In this document: piece after piece, positions 19,291 through 27,778 of the stretch
Position numbering within the stretch: the first letter of the stretch is position 1
Layout of the letters: the number at the start of each line of letters is the position of its first letter
Origin: Lachnospiraceae bacterium
GTDB lineage: Bacteria; Bacillota; Clostridia; Lachnospirales; Lachnospiraceae
Direction of reading: 5' to 3'
Assembly (NCBI GenBank): GCA_017467805.1
Contig: JAFUKJ010000051.1
Location: forward strand, 1 to 64,000
Length of the DNA: 64,000 bases
Notes under the pieces: generated by a model
Database searches by the model: none
Told to the model about the DNA's origin: nothing
The model's input: the letters and a program-made list of their open reading frames with translations, nothing else
Translations under genes and position numbers: made by a program

Positions 19291-19581
19291 ATGCCTAGTC
19301 AGAAGCTTGAAAACCTACTACAGCTTGCCTTACAGGCAACAGAGACAGAACGAAAAAAATCCCAGGAATTAGAAGTTGGTTTCAATCCAACCACTAATAC
19401 CTGGGAATTCATTGTGAAATATCATGGTCCCCTAGAAAGACTCGAATCCGATGTCATCCACGTCGAACCGCTTATCAACAGCTACGCTATTGTGACGATT
19501 CGAGAGGACTTCATAGATGCCTTTACTGCTCTTGATGAAGTAGAATTCATCGAAAAACCTAAGAGACTTTACTTTCAGTAA
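19291..19581 (+). CDS. Free-standing N-terminal prodomain of an S8 (Csp-like) subtilase
   Basis: These 96 residues match the N-terminal prodomain that precedes the catalytic domain in clostridial S8 peptidases: LENLLQLALQATETERKKS, WEFIVKYHGPLERL, INSYAIVTI, and the terminal VEFIEKPKRLYF seen just before mature protease sequence. The frame then stops and no catalytic domain follows; the convergent araA gene begins 58 bp later. ATG 19291 has AGGTG 7 nt upstream; an in-frame GTG lies at 19282. It is either a remnant or a trans-acting chaperone/inhibitor, since the subtilase at 7258-8835 lacks such a domain. Confidence 0.75.
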   Translation: MPSQKLENLLQLALQATETERKKSQELEVGFNPTTNTWEFIVKYHGPLERLESDVIHVEPLINSYAIVTIREDFIDAFTALDEVEFIEKPKRLYFQ

Positions 19582-19639
19582 TCAGTATATCTACACATAC
19601 TGCTATTTAACCAATAATCAGTTCATCTGAGTATTGTTG

Positions 19640-21136
19640 TTATCTGTATACTACAGAGTTCCATCTTAACTCGTTCTTAAGAGTTCTGATATCTGTGTTC
19701 TTATCGATAACAACTGCCTCGATACCCATAGCATCTGCCCAATCAACCATCTGCTCAACAGTTAAGTCGTAAGAGAATGCTGTATGGTGAGCACCACCTG
19801 CAAGAATCCATGCTTCTGCACCAACTGTAAGGTCTGGCTGTGGTGTCCAGAATGCTGTAGCTACAGGAAGCTTAGGCATTGGCTTCTCACACTTCTTACA
19901 ATCAACAGCGTTGATGATAAGACGGAATCTGTTACCAAGGTCAATAAGAGATGTTGCAATAGCAGGACCTGTCTTAGATGTAAATACAAGTCTTGCAGGA
20001 TCTTCTCTGTTACCCATGCTAAGTGGGTTAACCTTAATACCGATAGGACCCTCAGCAACTGTAGGACATACCTCTAACATATGAGCCTGAAGGATACCTT
20101 CCTTACCAGGGACAAAGTTGTATGTGTAGTCTTCCATGAAAGATGTACCCTTTGCATCCTTAACATTAGAAGCCATAATCTTCATAAGACGAACCATAGC
20201 AGCTGTCTTCCAGTCACCTTCTCCACCGAAGCCGTAACCCTTCTCCATAAGTCTCTGAATAGCAAGACCTGGAAGCTGCTTTAATCCACCAAGCATACCG
20301 AAGTGTGTAACGATAGCGTGGTAATCTCTCTCCTCTAAGAACTTCTCCATACCGATTTCGATAGCTGCCTGAACCTCAACATGCTTTCTAAACTCAGCTG
20401 CATCACGTCCCTCTAAGAGAATATCGTACTTGCTGTAATACTCATCAGTTAATGCGCTTACATCACCTGTAGGTACTGCATTAACATAGTCTACTAAATC
20501 ATTTACATTGTAATGATCAATTTCCCAACCAAACTTAATCTGAGCCTCTACCTTATCACCCTCAGTAACCGCTACGTTGTTCATGTTATCACCGAAACGG
20601 CAAACTCTGATGTGAGAAGACTCCATTAAACCAACTGCTGTAGCCATCCACTGAGCAATCTTCTTGATTACTTCCGTGTTCTGCCAATGACCAACAACAA
20701 TCTTTCTCTCAATACCCATTCTGCTTACGATGTGACCGTACTCTCTATCACCATGTGCAGACTGATTCTCGTTCATGAAATCCATATCAATTGTATCGTA
20801 TGGAATCTCTTCATTGAACTGTGTATGGAAATGAATTAATGTCTTTCTGTACTCCTGTAAACCAAGAATCCAAGACTTAGCTGGAGAGAATGTATGCATC
20901 CATGTGATAACACCTGCACACTCCTCATCTGCATTTGCTTCGTTAAATGTCTTTCTAATAACTTCATTTGTAATTAATGTTGGCTTCCAAACTACTTCAT
21001 ATGGTAAAAGACCAGACTTATTCAAGCCCTCTACAATCTTCTGAGAATGCTCAGCTACGTTTCTAAGACACTCATCACCGTATAAATCCTGTGAACCTGT
21101 TGCAAACCAAAACTTGTAATTTTTTCCTGTTTTCAT
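19640..21136 (-). CDS. araA: L-arabinose isomerase
   Basis: The 498-residue protein matches bacterial AraA over its whole length. It converts L-arabinose to L-ribulose with Mn2+. Metal and active-site motifs include GGEGDWKTAA, the His of LQAHMLEVCPTV, and the double His of LAGGAHHTAFSYD. An AGGGT site precedes the start. There is no araB, araD or transporter nearby, so the pathway is dispersed. Codon use resembles a highly expressed gene. Confidence 0.97.
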   Translation of the reverse strand: MKTGKNYKFWFATGSQDLYGDECLRNVAEHSQKIVEGLNKSGLLPYEVVWKPTLITNEVIRKTFNEANADEECAGVITWMHTFSPAKSWILGLQEYRKTLIHFHTQFNEEIPYDTIDMDFMNENQSAHGDREYGHIVSRMGIERKIVVGHWQNTEVIKKIAQWMATAVGLMESSHIRVCRFGDNMNNVAVTEGDKVEAQIKFGWEIDHYNVNDLVDYVNAVPTGDVSALTDEYYSKYDILLEGRDAAEFRKHVEVQAAIEIGMEKFLEERDYHAIVTHFGMLGGLKQLPGLAIQRLMEKGYGFGGEGDWKTAAMVRLMKIMASNVKDAKGTSFMEDYTYNFVPGKEGILQAHMLEVCPTVAEGPIGIKVNPLSMGNREDPARLVFTSKTGPAIATSLIDLGNRFRLIINAVDCKKCEKPMPKLPVATAFWTPQPDLTVGAEAWILAGGAHHTAFSYDLTVEQMVDWADAMGIEAVVIDKNTDIRTLKNELRWNSVVYR

Positions 21137-21250
21137 ATGTAACCCTCCATGTAAGATAAGTTTATATTAATATATTTATCACAAATACTCTAGGATTACA
21201 ACTTTTATTTTAATGAAATGTGAAATATTTTAGTCTGCTATGAGTCATGC

Positions 21251-21314
21251 ACAAAAAACAAGAAATTGACTGTCGGAAGCTTGCTTACGAACAGGCATAT
21301 TTCTTGTTTTTTGT
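21251..21314. repeat. Perfect 16-bp inverted repeat upstream of araA
   Basis: ACAAAAAACAAGAAAT (21251-21266) and ATTTCTTGTTTTTTGT (21299-21314) are exact complements around a 32-nt loop. With A/T runs inside the stem it could act as a bidirectional terminator that isolates araA from transcription through the repeat array. A second, imperfect hairpin (CTAGCGAGCGAC-TTCT-GTCGCGAGCTAG) follows near 21331-21358. Confidence 0.6.
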
Positions 21315-21460
21315 ATATGGCGACAGCCATCTAGCGAGCGACTTCTGTCGCGAGCTAGGCACATGACGGACTACATCATTCCAATCACTCTCTGGAAGCT
21401 TGCTTACAGGCCGAATATATCACTCACTCTTAACCTCTTCATTTCTCCACACTTGTCTAG

Positions 21461-21624
21461 TACGGATATTTTCGATCATCACCTTCATTTCCTCCGTATT
21501 TTCTCTTCTCCCCAGCTACTCAGTACGGATATTTTCGACCATTACCTTCATTTCCTCCGTATTTTCTCTTCTCCTCAACTGCTCAGTACGGATATTTTCG
21601 ACCATTACCCTCATTTCCTCCGTA
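21461..21624. repeat. Tandem array, three 63-bp units with a 38-bp core
   Basis: Cores lie at 21461-21498, 21524-21561 and 21587-21624, a strict 63-bp period with near-identical 25-bp spacers. Each core begins TACGGATATTTTCGA and ends TCATTTCCTCCGTA, so TACGGA/TCCGTA form inverted ends. Because the spacers are also repeated and the period is constant, this is a tandem repeat and not a CRISPR array. It sits just beyond the leuS terminator. The same core recurs at 51757-51920. Confidence 0.9.
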
Positions 21625-21691
21625 TTCGCCACAATCAGAAGTTCATACAATCAAGAAACAGGCAAAAAGTTCCACAAAATCTAGTCGCACA

Positions 21692-21726
21692 CAAAAACTC
21701 CCACAAGCGTCTAAACTCGTGGGAGT
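21692..21726 (-). terminator. Terminator of leuS
   Basis: On the minus strand ACTCCCAC pairs with GTGGGAGT and is followed by TTTTTGTG. It lies 24 bp after the leuS stop. Confidence 0.85.
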
Positions 21727-21749
21727 CTCCAAAACTCAATTCTTTTCAA

Positions 21750-24173
21750 TTATTTCACTACAATATTGACAATCTTGCCCTTAACGTAGATTTCCTTCAC
21801 GATATTCTTACCTTCAATGGCAACCTGTACAGATGGAACAGCCTTTGCCTTAGCAATTGCTGAGTCATTCTCCTCATCAACCGAAACCTCAACAGTTCCC
21901 TTAACCTTACCATTTACCTGAATACCGATTGTAACTGTATCCTCTACTAATGCAGCCTCGTCGTATGTTGGCCATGCTTCGAAAGCAATAGTATCCTGAT
22001 GTCCAAGACACTGCCATAACTCTTCTCCAACATGAGGACAGATACATGAGAACATCTTTACAAAGCCCTCTGCATATTCAAGAGGACACTTACCAGCCTT
22101 GTAAGCTGCGTTCATGAAAATCATCATCTGGCTAATCGCTGTATTAAAGCCTAACTGCTCAAAGTCAGAGGTAACCTTCTTAACAGTCTGATGATATACC
22201 TTTGTTAATGTATCATCATTCTCAGTTGTGATATTCTCCTCGTTTGTAAAGAATGCCCATACACGGTTGATAAATCTTCTGGCACCATCTACACCACTTG
22301 CATTCCATGGCTTAGAAACCTCTAATGGTCCCATGAACATCTCATATAATCTTAAAGTATCTGCACCGTAATCACGTACAACATCACTTGGATTTACAAC
22401 AAACTCAGGGAATCTCTTACCCATCTTAATACCGTTAGAGCCAAGAATCATACCCTGATGAACAAGCTTCTGGAATGGCTCCTTAACAGGTGAAAGGCCC
22501 TTATCATATAAATAACGGTTCCAAATTCTTGAGTACATCAAGTGTCCTACTGCATGCTCTGGTCCTCCGATATAAAGGTCAACAGGTAACCAGTGCTTTA
22601 ACAACTCCTGATTAGCAAACTCTTCCTGATTATCAGGGTCAATATATCTCATATAGTACCAGCTTGAACCTGCACTACCTGGCATAGTTGATGTCTCACG
22701 AACACCCTTTATACCATTGTTATCATACTGCTTCCACTCCTCTGCATTTTCAAGTGGAGCCTTACCGTTCTTACCCTTATAGTCATCCAACTCAGGAAGA
22801 ATCAATGGTAACTCTTCATCGCTAAGTACATGAATATTACCATCCTCGCCATGAACAACAGGAACAGGCTCACCCCAGTAACGCTGTCTAGCAAAAATCC
22901 ACTCACGGAAATGATAGTTAACTGTCTTGCGAGCAACACCCTGCTTTACAAGCTTATCTGTAATAGCTTCCTTCGCTTCCTCTACAACAAGTCCTGTGAA
23001 CTCCTCAGAATTCATAAGCTTGCAGCCCTTGCCAAGGTACTCCTTCTTCTCAAATGCCTTCTCGCTAACATCTGCACCATCAATTACCTGAATCATAGGA
23101 CTGTTGTGTGCAATTGCATACTCAAAGTCTCTCTGGTCATGAGAAGGAACAGCCATAACCGCACCTGTACCATAGCTTGCAAGAACGAAATCTCCGATGA
23201 AAAGAGGAACTTCCTTGCCATTTACAGGGTTGATTGCATAGATACCCTTTAAGATGCAGCCTGTCTTTGTCTTATTTAATTCTGTACGGTCCATATCATT
23301 CTTCTTCAATGTCTCATTGATATATGCCTGTACTTCGTCCTGATTCTCAATTCTTGGCATTAAATCCTTCACAATCTGTCCATCTGGAGCTAATACCATA
23401 AATGTAATACCGTAAATTGTCTCGATACATGTTGTATAGATAGAGAAGCTTCCTCCACCAACAATCTGGAAGTCAACCTCTACACCTTCAGACTTACCAA
23501 TCCAGTTTCTCTGAATATCCTTAGTAGACTCAGGCCAGTCAATCTCCTCTAAGCCCTCTAAGAGCTTCTCAGCAAAAGCAGGCTGATTGATAACCCACTG
23601 CTTCATGTTCTTACGAATAACAGGGTAACCGCCTCTCTCTGACTTACCGTCGATAACCTCATCGTTAGATAATACTGTACCTAACTCTTCACACCAGTTA
23701 ACAGGCATATCTACATACTTTGCATAGCCATCTAAATAAAGCTGCTTGAAAATCCACTGTGTCCACTTATAAAAGCTTGGGTCACTTGTTGCAAGCATCT
23801 TAGACCAGTCATAGTCAAAGCCTAATTCCTTCAACTGCTGAGAGAAGGTCTCAATATTCTTCTGTGTGAATCCGTTTGGATGGTTACCAGTACTTACTGC
23901 ATACTGCTCTGCTGGAAGACCAAATGAATCATATCCCATTGGATGCAATACGTTGTAACCCTGCATACGCTTCATTCTGGACATAATATCTGTTGCTGTG
24001 TATCCTTCTGGATGTCCTGCATGAAGACCTACTCCTGAAGGATATGGGAACATATCTAATGCATAATACTTTGGCTTGCTAAAATCCCATACATCTGTTT
24101 TAAATGTTTCGTGCTCAGCCCAATAAGCCTGCCACTTTTTCTCAATCTCACTCGGATTGTAAATCTTTTCCAT
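21750..24173 (-). CDS. leuS: Leucyl-tRNA synthetase
   Basis: This class Ia synthetase charges tRNA-Leu. The start is ATG 24173 with AAGGA 8 nt upstream; the frame extends to 24218 only through the leader. The length of 807 residues is normal. Motifs: HIGH equivalent in PYPSGVGLHAGHPEG, the editing (CP1) domain with TGAVMAVPSHDQRD, WCEELGTVLSNDEV, and the KMSKS loop in the form KMGKRFPEFVVNP, common in clostridial LeuRS. A T-box leader precedes it and a terminator follows. Confidence 0.97.
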   Translation of the reverse strand: MEKIYNPSEIEKKWQAYWAEHETFKTDVWDFSKPKYYALDMFPYPSGVGLHAGHPEGYTATDIMSRMKRMQGYNVLHPMGYDSFGLPAEQYAVSTGNHPNGFTQKNIETFSQQLKELGFDYDWSKMLATSDPSFYKWTQWIFKQLYLDGYAKYVDMPVNWCEELGTVLSNDEVIDGKSERGGYPVIRKNMKQWVINQPAFAEKLLEGLEEIDWPESTKDIQRNWIGKSEGVEVDFQIVGGGSFSIYTTCIETIYGITFMVLAPDGQIVKDLMPRIENQDEVQAYINETLKKNDMDRTELNKTKTGCILKGIYAINPVNGKEVPLFIGDFVLASYGTGAVMAVPSHDQRDFEYAIAHNSPMIQVIDGADVSEKAFEKKEYLGKGCKLMNSEEFTGLVVEEAKEAITDKLVKQGVARKTVNYHFREWIFARQRYWGEPVPVVHGEDGNIHVLSDEELPLILPELDDYKGKNGKAPLENAEEWKQYDNNGIKGVRETSTMPGSAGSSWYYMRYIDPDNQEEFANQELLKHWLPVDLYIGGPEHAVGHLMYSRIWNRYLYDKGLSPVKEPFQKLVHQGMILGSNGIKMGKRFPEFVVNPSDVVRDYGADTLRLYEMFMGPLEVSKPWNASGVDGARRFINRVWAFFTNEENITTENDDTLTKVYHQTVKKVTSDFEQLGFNTAISQMMIFMNAAYKAGKCPLEYAEGFVKMFSCICPHVGEELWQCLGHQDTIAFEAWPTYDEAALVEDTVTIGIQVNGKVKGTVEVSVDEENDSAIAKAKAVPSVQVAIEGKNIVKEIYVKGKIVNIVVK

Positions 24174-24186
24174 TGTCTTCGTCCTT

Positions 24187-24440
24187 TCTGCATAAAAAAA
24201 TCCCTTCATCTCATTCATATAAGAGACGAAAGGATAAACCTACCGCGGTACCACTCTAATTCAGGAATACTCCTGCACTTAACATCCTATAACGGGAACT
24301 CCCGCCAAGACCTACTACATCTTCTATACGTTCAGTCTCAGAGCTCATGGACGAGTTCAAAGTCTCTTAGGTTATCTCACACCAACCGATAACTCTCTGT
24401 TGCTTAAAAGTCACTTCTACTACTTCCATTCATCGCCTTT
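24187..24440 (-). promoter_or_regulatory. T-box riboswitch leader of leuS
   Basis: The T-box sequence AGAGTGGTACCGCGGT (minus strand, 24242-24257) is followed by a terminator (ATCCTTTCGTCTC paired with GAGATGAAGGGAT plus seven T, 24194-24235). Upstream lies a Stem I region starting near AAAGGCGATGAATGG (about 24440), with the AGTAG element. A CTC triplet in GAACTCGTCC (24353-24355) is a plausible Leu specifier. Uncharged tRNA-Leu would stabilise the antiterminator and raise leuS expression. Confidence 0.93.
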
Positions 24441-24493
24441 ACATATACGTTTATTATGTTACTAGTTTCCATTCAAAAAGTCAAATCCTTTGT

Positions 24494-24523
24494 TAAAAAA
24501 AAGAACCATCTTTCGATAGTTCT
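24494..24523 (-). terminator. Terminator of the REC-HPt/GGDEF/LytTR operon
   Basis: On the minus strand AGAACTATC pairs with GATGGTTCT through a GAAA tetraloop, followed by eight or more T residues. It lies 160 bp after the last stop codon of the operon. Confidence 0.85.
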
Positions 24524-24646
24524 ATTACATATTCTTAGTCCCTTTACACATTCCGTCCGTTTCGCAGCGGACATGCTCGCAATTCGCTCTCTCTCTTTCG
24601 CTCGCTCACGAATTCAAGTATAGCGAATATTTATGCATTTTCAACC

Positions 24647-24683
24647 TTTCTGTGACGAATGGTGCATTTCTGTGACGAATGGT
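24647..24683 (-). repeat. Direct repeat overlapping the LytTR regulator stop codon
   Basis: Two exact copies of a 17-bp sequence (minus strand ACCATTCGTCACAGAAA) lie at a 20-bp period, at 24647-24663 and 24667-24683. Paired direct repeats at about two helical turns are the usual form of LytTR-type binding sites, and CCATTCGTC resembles the AlgR box. Regulation is inference. Confidence 0.6.
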
Positions 24684-25429
24684 CAACTGCGTAAGTTCAT
24701 AATCTGTTGAATAATCTCTTTCTTATTACGGCGTGGAAGCTTTACCTTCTTCCCGCTCTGCATCGTTACAATATCATCTACAATCTCCGACACATACTTG
24801 GCCTGTAATAAAAAGCTGCGTCCTGCCCGAACAAACCCCTCTCCAAGCTTATCCTGCATATGTTCTAAGGTCTCTCTAACAGAATATTCCTTCTTAGAAG
24901 TTCTTACAATACTGGTATTACCAAAAACCTCCACATAATAAATATCATTCATGGGAATATCAATGGAAATACCATCGACCTGTAAAGTAATCATATCAAC
25001 TGCCTGTATGGATGTATGCTCCTGCTCCAGCTTTGTCACATTATGAGAATACTCTGCTGCACGTCCCGTCAACTCCAAAGTACGCTTAATACGTCTAAGC
25101 ATAATCTTTGGCTCAAAAGGCTTACTGATAAAATCCACTGCTCCCATTTCAAAGCAGCTATCCTCTGTATCCACATCATTCGCCGAGGTCAGGAAAATAA
25201 CTGGTATCTTAGCCAGTCTCTCATCCTGCTTCATCCTCTGATATGCCTCAAAGCCATCTATCTCAGGCATACGGATATCCATCAAAATTAAATCGGGTGT
25301 ATTACGCTCCAAATAGCGAAATGCCATCGGAACACTTTTAACCGCAATTACCTCAAATTCATCCTGCAAGGTATACTCTACCATTGCCAAATTCTCAACT
25401 TCGTCATCGACAGCTAATATCTTTTGCAC
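24683..25429 (-). CDS. LytTR-family response regulator
   Basis: The protein has 248 residues. A receiver domain (DD at 7-8, phosphoacceptor Asp in LILMDIRMPEIDG, Thr in VIFLTSAND, Lys in FISKPFEP) is followed by a LytTR DNA-binding domain (about 145-245, IYYVEVFGNTSIVRT, GFVRAGRSFLLQAKYV). The start is GTG 25429 with AAAGGCG upstream. It is last of three genes in a signalling operon with a diguanylate cyclase and a REC-HPt protein; no histidine kinase is adjacent. Confidence 0.9.
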   Translation of the reverse strand: MQKILAVDDEVENLAMVEYTLQDEFEVIAVKSVPMAFRYLERNTPDLILMDIRMPEIDGFEAYQRMKQDERLAKIPVIFLTSANDVDTEDSCFEMGAVDFISKPFEPKIMLRRIKRTLELTGRAAEYSHNVTKLEQEHTSIQAVDMITLQVDGISIDIPMNDIYYVEVFGNTSIVRTSKKEYSVRETLEHMQDKLGEGFVRAGRSFLLQAKYVSEIVDDIVTMQSGKKVKLPRRNKKEIIQQIMNLRS

Positions 25430-25464
25430 GATTCTTAACGCCTTTCTTTTATGTTGAATAATAT

Positions 25465-26535
25465 TTATCCGACATTCTGTTCTGGTGTAAGCTGTTCAAA
25501 ATCATATTGAACCTCTAAAGCGCCTTCGCCAGACTCCTCCTGATATCTTGCGATAATTCTGTCAATTACTGTCTTAGCATCCTGTCTGCTTACATCCATT
25601 AACAGTGTCAACATCTGACACGAACTATAATTCGTGGTCACATCTCCCTTTCGCAATGAAGATGTCACCGCATGCTCCAAGTGTTCCATCTGTCTTTGTA
25701 GCTCATATGATTCCAAATTCACATCCAAAGACTCATTTATTGTAAATAGTACACACTGTACCTGTCTGTTTTCTCTTCCTATATTGCGTTCCATAAAACG
25801 GTAAATCTTCTCAAAGCTACCATATTCAACGACAAATGATCCTTCCATCTTCTTCTCCCTTAATTGTAATGTAATCTCTCCCAACGATGCCTTGCGACTA
25901 TTCTTTATCTTCTGCTGTCTCTCGATTTCATTATAGAAACAGAAGGCATTCTTTCCACCGTTTTTAACAAAATATAACGCCTTATCGGCATTGGAATACA
26001 ATCCCTCGAAGGTTACTCCGTCCTCTGGTGCCTGCGCAATACCCATGGAAATCGTTACTCTCACCAATCTTCCTGGTGAAATCAAATCTCTTTCCACTCT
26101 GCGTACAATCTGCGCTGCCTTCTCTCGCAAAGCACTCTTAGATATATCTCCCTGCGTAAAAATGATAAACTCATCACCACCAAGACGTGCCACCATATCT
26201 CCAGGTGCAATTGCCCGTCTTAAAGCTTCGGCAAAACGAATCAATACCTTGTCTCCCTCTAAATGACCATAAGTATCATTCACGCTCTTAAAATTATCCA
26301 TATCCATGATAAAGAAGGCTCCCTTATTTTCCTTCTTTAATACATGATTAATCTGCTCTGCAATTCCAGCTCTATTTCGTAATCCCGTAAGAGGATCTCT
26401 CTTTGCCATTGCAATTTGCTCTTCCTGTAGCTCCACCTTCTTCGTCATCTCTCGAAGCTGAGCCTCCAGGCTTTTCTTCATTTTCTCTAGTTCGATGACT
26501 CTTCGCTGTTCATCCTGTGTTACAATTGTCTGCAT
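25465..26535 (-). CDS. GGDEF-domain diguanylate cyclase
   Basis: The 356-residue soluble protein has an N-terminal coiled coil (about 8-45), a GGDEF domain with DPLTGLRNR, FFIMDMDNFKSVND and active-site ARLGGDEF (about 125-135), and a C-terminal region of about 150 residues of unknown fold. No RxxD inhibitory site precedes GGDEF, so product inhibition may be absent. It would make c-di-GMP from two GTP. Start: ATG with GGAAGG 8 nt upstream. Confidence 0.9.
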   Translation of the reverse strand: MQTIVTQDEQRRVIELEKMKKSLEAQLREMTKKVELQEEQIAMAKRDPLTGLRNRAGIAEQINHVLKKENKGAFFIMDMDNFKSVNDTYGHLEGDKVLIRFAEALRRAIAPGDMVARLGGDEFIIFTQGDISKSALREKAAQIVRRVERDLISPGRLVRVTISMGIAQAPEDGVTFEGLYSNADKALYFVKNGGKNAFCFYNEIERQQKIKNSRKASLGEITLQLREKKMEGSFVVEYGSFEKIYRFMERNIGRENRQVQCVLFTINESLDVNLESYELQRQMEHLEHAVTSSLRKGDVTTNYSSCQMLTLLMDVSRQDAKTVIDRIIARYQEESGEGALEVQYDFEQLTPEQNVG

Positions 26536-26554
26536 TTAAATTCCTTCCCTTATA

Positions 26555-27592
26555 CTACAACTCTCCTGCAAGAATCTGCATGACTCCATCATAATCGTAG
26601 CGTTCCAATGCTATTATTGCCTGCTCAATCATCTCAAGTCTTTTCTTATCAGTCTTATAAGCTGACAATTGTCTTAATAGCATAAGTGCTTCCTTTTTTT
26701 GAAATGTATCCAGATATTTCTTAACCTGCTCCACCTTATCGCGGAAAACATCCTCTGAAAGTACACCTGCTATCTGTACTTCCCCTTTACCGTATTCCAC
26801 AATGCAATGCTCCAAATAGTCCTTCACGCACGCTATCGTCTCCTTCCACTTCGCTCGCAACATCTGATATGTCTCTTCTATCGCTTCATACTGAGCGGCT
26901 AACGCCTGCTCCTCATGCTCATAAGCCATATCTGCCAGCTCTGTGGCGCCAATCAAACGCGCACTATTCTTCAATGCATGCACATACGTCACATAATTTC
27001 CCCAATCTTTGTTCGCATACGCTTCCTTAAGAAGCTGCCTCCGTTCTTCATCATCTGTAAAACGTTTCAGTAAATGTATATACTGCTCAAAATCATCCGC
27101 GACGTACTTCATGGCACCGCTCACATCAAAGCCTCTCGGCACAAGATACAACTCTGCAACCTCACTTGGCTTCCTTGGCACAATACGGTTCACTAATGCC
27201 TCACAAAAGTATCTCTGCAATACATCCAGCAAACGCTTAGATGTAATCGGATATAAAAAATACTCCTGCTCACTCTCCTGCACTACCGCTTTATCATACT
27301 GAAATCTGTCTGACAAAACTATCACAGGTACGCATCGTTCAAACTGCTCCCTTACCAGCTCTGCTCCTTCAGCCAGATACATCTCATCAATGAAAATCAT
27401 ATCGTATCCACCTGACCGAGCATACCGTATTCCACTCTCCAGCTCTGTGGTAACCTCACAGAAAGCTTTCAATGTCTGAAGCAGTTCTACAAGAACCGTC
27501 TGATTCCTAGTACCACTTCCTATGATAAGAAAGCTGACATCCCTATGAAAAAATGACTCTTCGTATTGTAATAAGCTTTTCCAATCTGTCAT
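26555..27592 (-). CDS. Degenerate receiver plus HPt phosphotransfer protein
   Basis: About 345 residues. An N-terminal receiver-like domain (about 20-130) lacks the acidic pair (FLIIGSGTR) but keeps Asp in DMIFIDEMYL; the expected Lys-Pro is YP. A histidine phosphotransfer domain follows with YVHALKNSARLIGA, His being the phosphorelay residue. The C-terminal part of about 100 residues is helical. It heads the operon and may collect phosphate from an unlinked hybrid kinase; the LytTR regulator two genes downstream is a natural acceptor. ATG 27592 is preferred over TTG 27601, though both sites are weak. Confidence 0.8.
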   Translation of the reverse strand: MTDWKSLLQYEESFFHRDVSFLIIGSGTRNQTVLVELLQTLKAFCEVTTELESGIRYARSGGYDMIFIDEMYLAEGAELVREQFERCVPVIVLSDRFQYDKAVVQESEQEYFLYPITSKRLLDVLQRYFCEALVNRIVPRKPSEVAELYLVPRGFDVSGAMKYVADDFEQYIHLLKRFTDDEERRQLLKEAYANKDWGNYVTYVHALKNSARLIGATELADMAYEHEEQALAAQYEAIEETYQMLRAKWKETIACVKDYLEHCIVEYGKGEVQIAGVLSEDVFRDKVEQVKKYLDTFQKKEALMLLRQLSAYKTDKKRLEMIEQAIIALERYDYDGVMQILAGEL

Positions 27593-27778
27593 ATTCGTCA
27601 ACCTATCATTTGTGCATAGCTATACATTTACATAAGTATATCACCATCTTATATTTTTTTCTACTTTTATCTTTGTTTTTTTGTAACTTTGTTATACAAT
27701 ATTTTGTATCAGTTCAATCAACCTACACTTGAAGCACGAACTGATTCACCGCAATTCAACATGCCAAGGAGGATTCTA

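Noticed and set aside
21461-21624. CRISPR-like array (38-bp repeats with 25-bp spacers)
   Set aside because: The spacers are almost identical to each other, the period is a constant 63 bp, there are only three units, and no cas gene is near. The same holds for 51757-51920.
21363-21863. Forward-strand open frames across the repeat array (TDIF...PHFLRI repeats)
   Set aside because: The frame stays open only because the 63-bp period is a multiple of three. There is no ribosome binding site, and it runs antisense into the leuS 3' end.
24540-24620. GC-rich intergenic patch resembling patches at 21330-21375, 39035-39115 and 59630-59700
   Set aside because: All contain hairpin-prone GAGC...CATG sequence, but by eye no common alignment is strong enough to call a repeat family.
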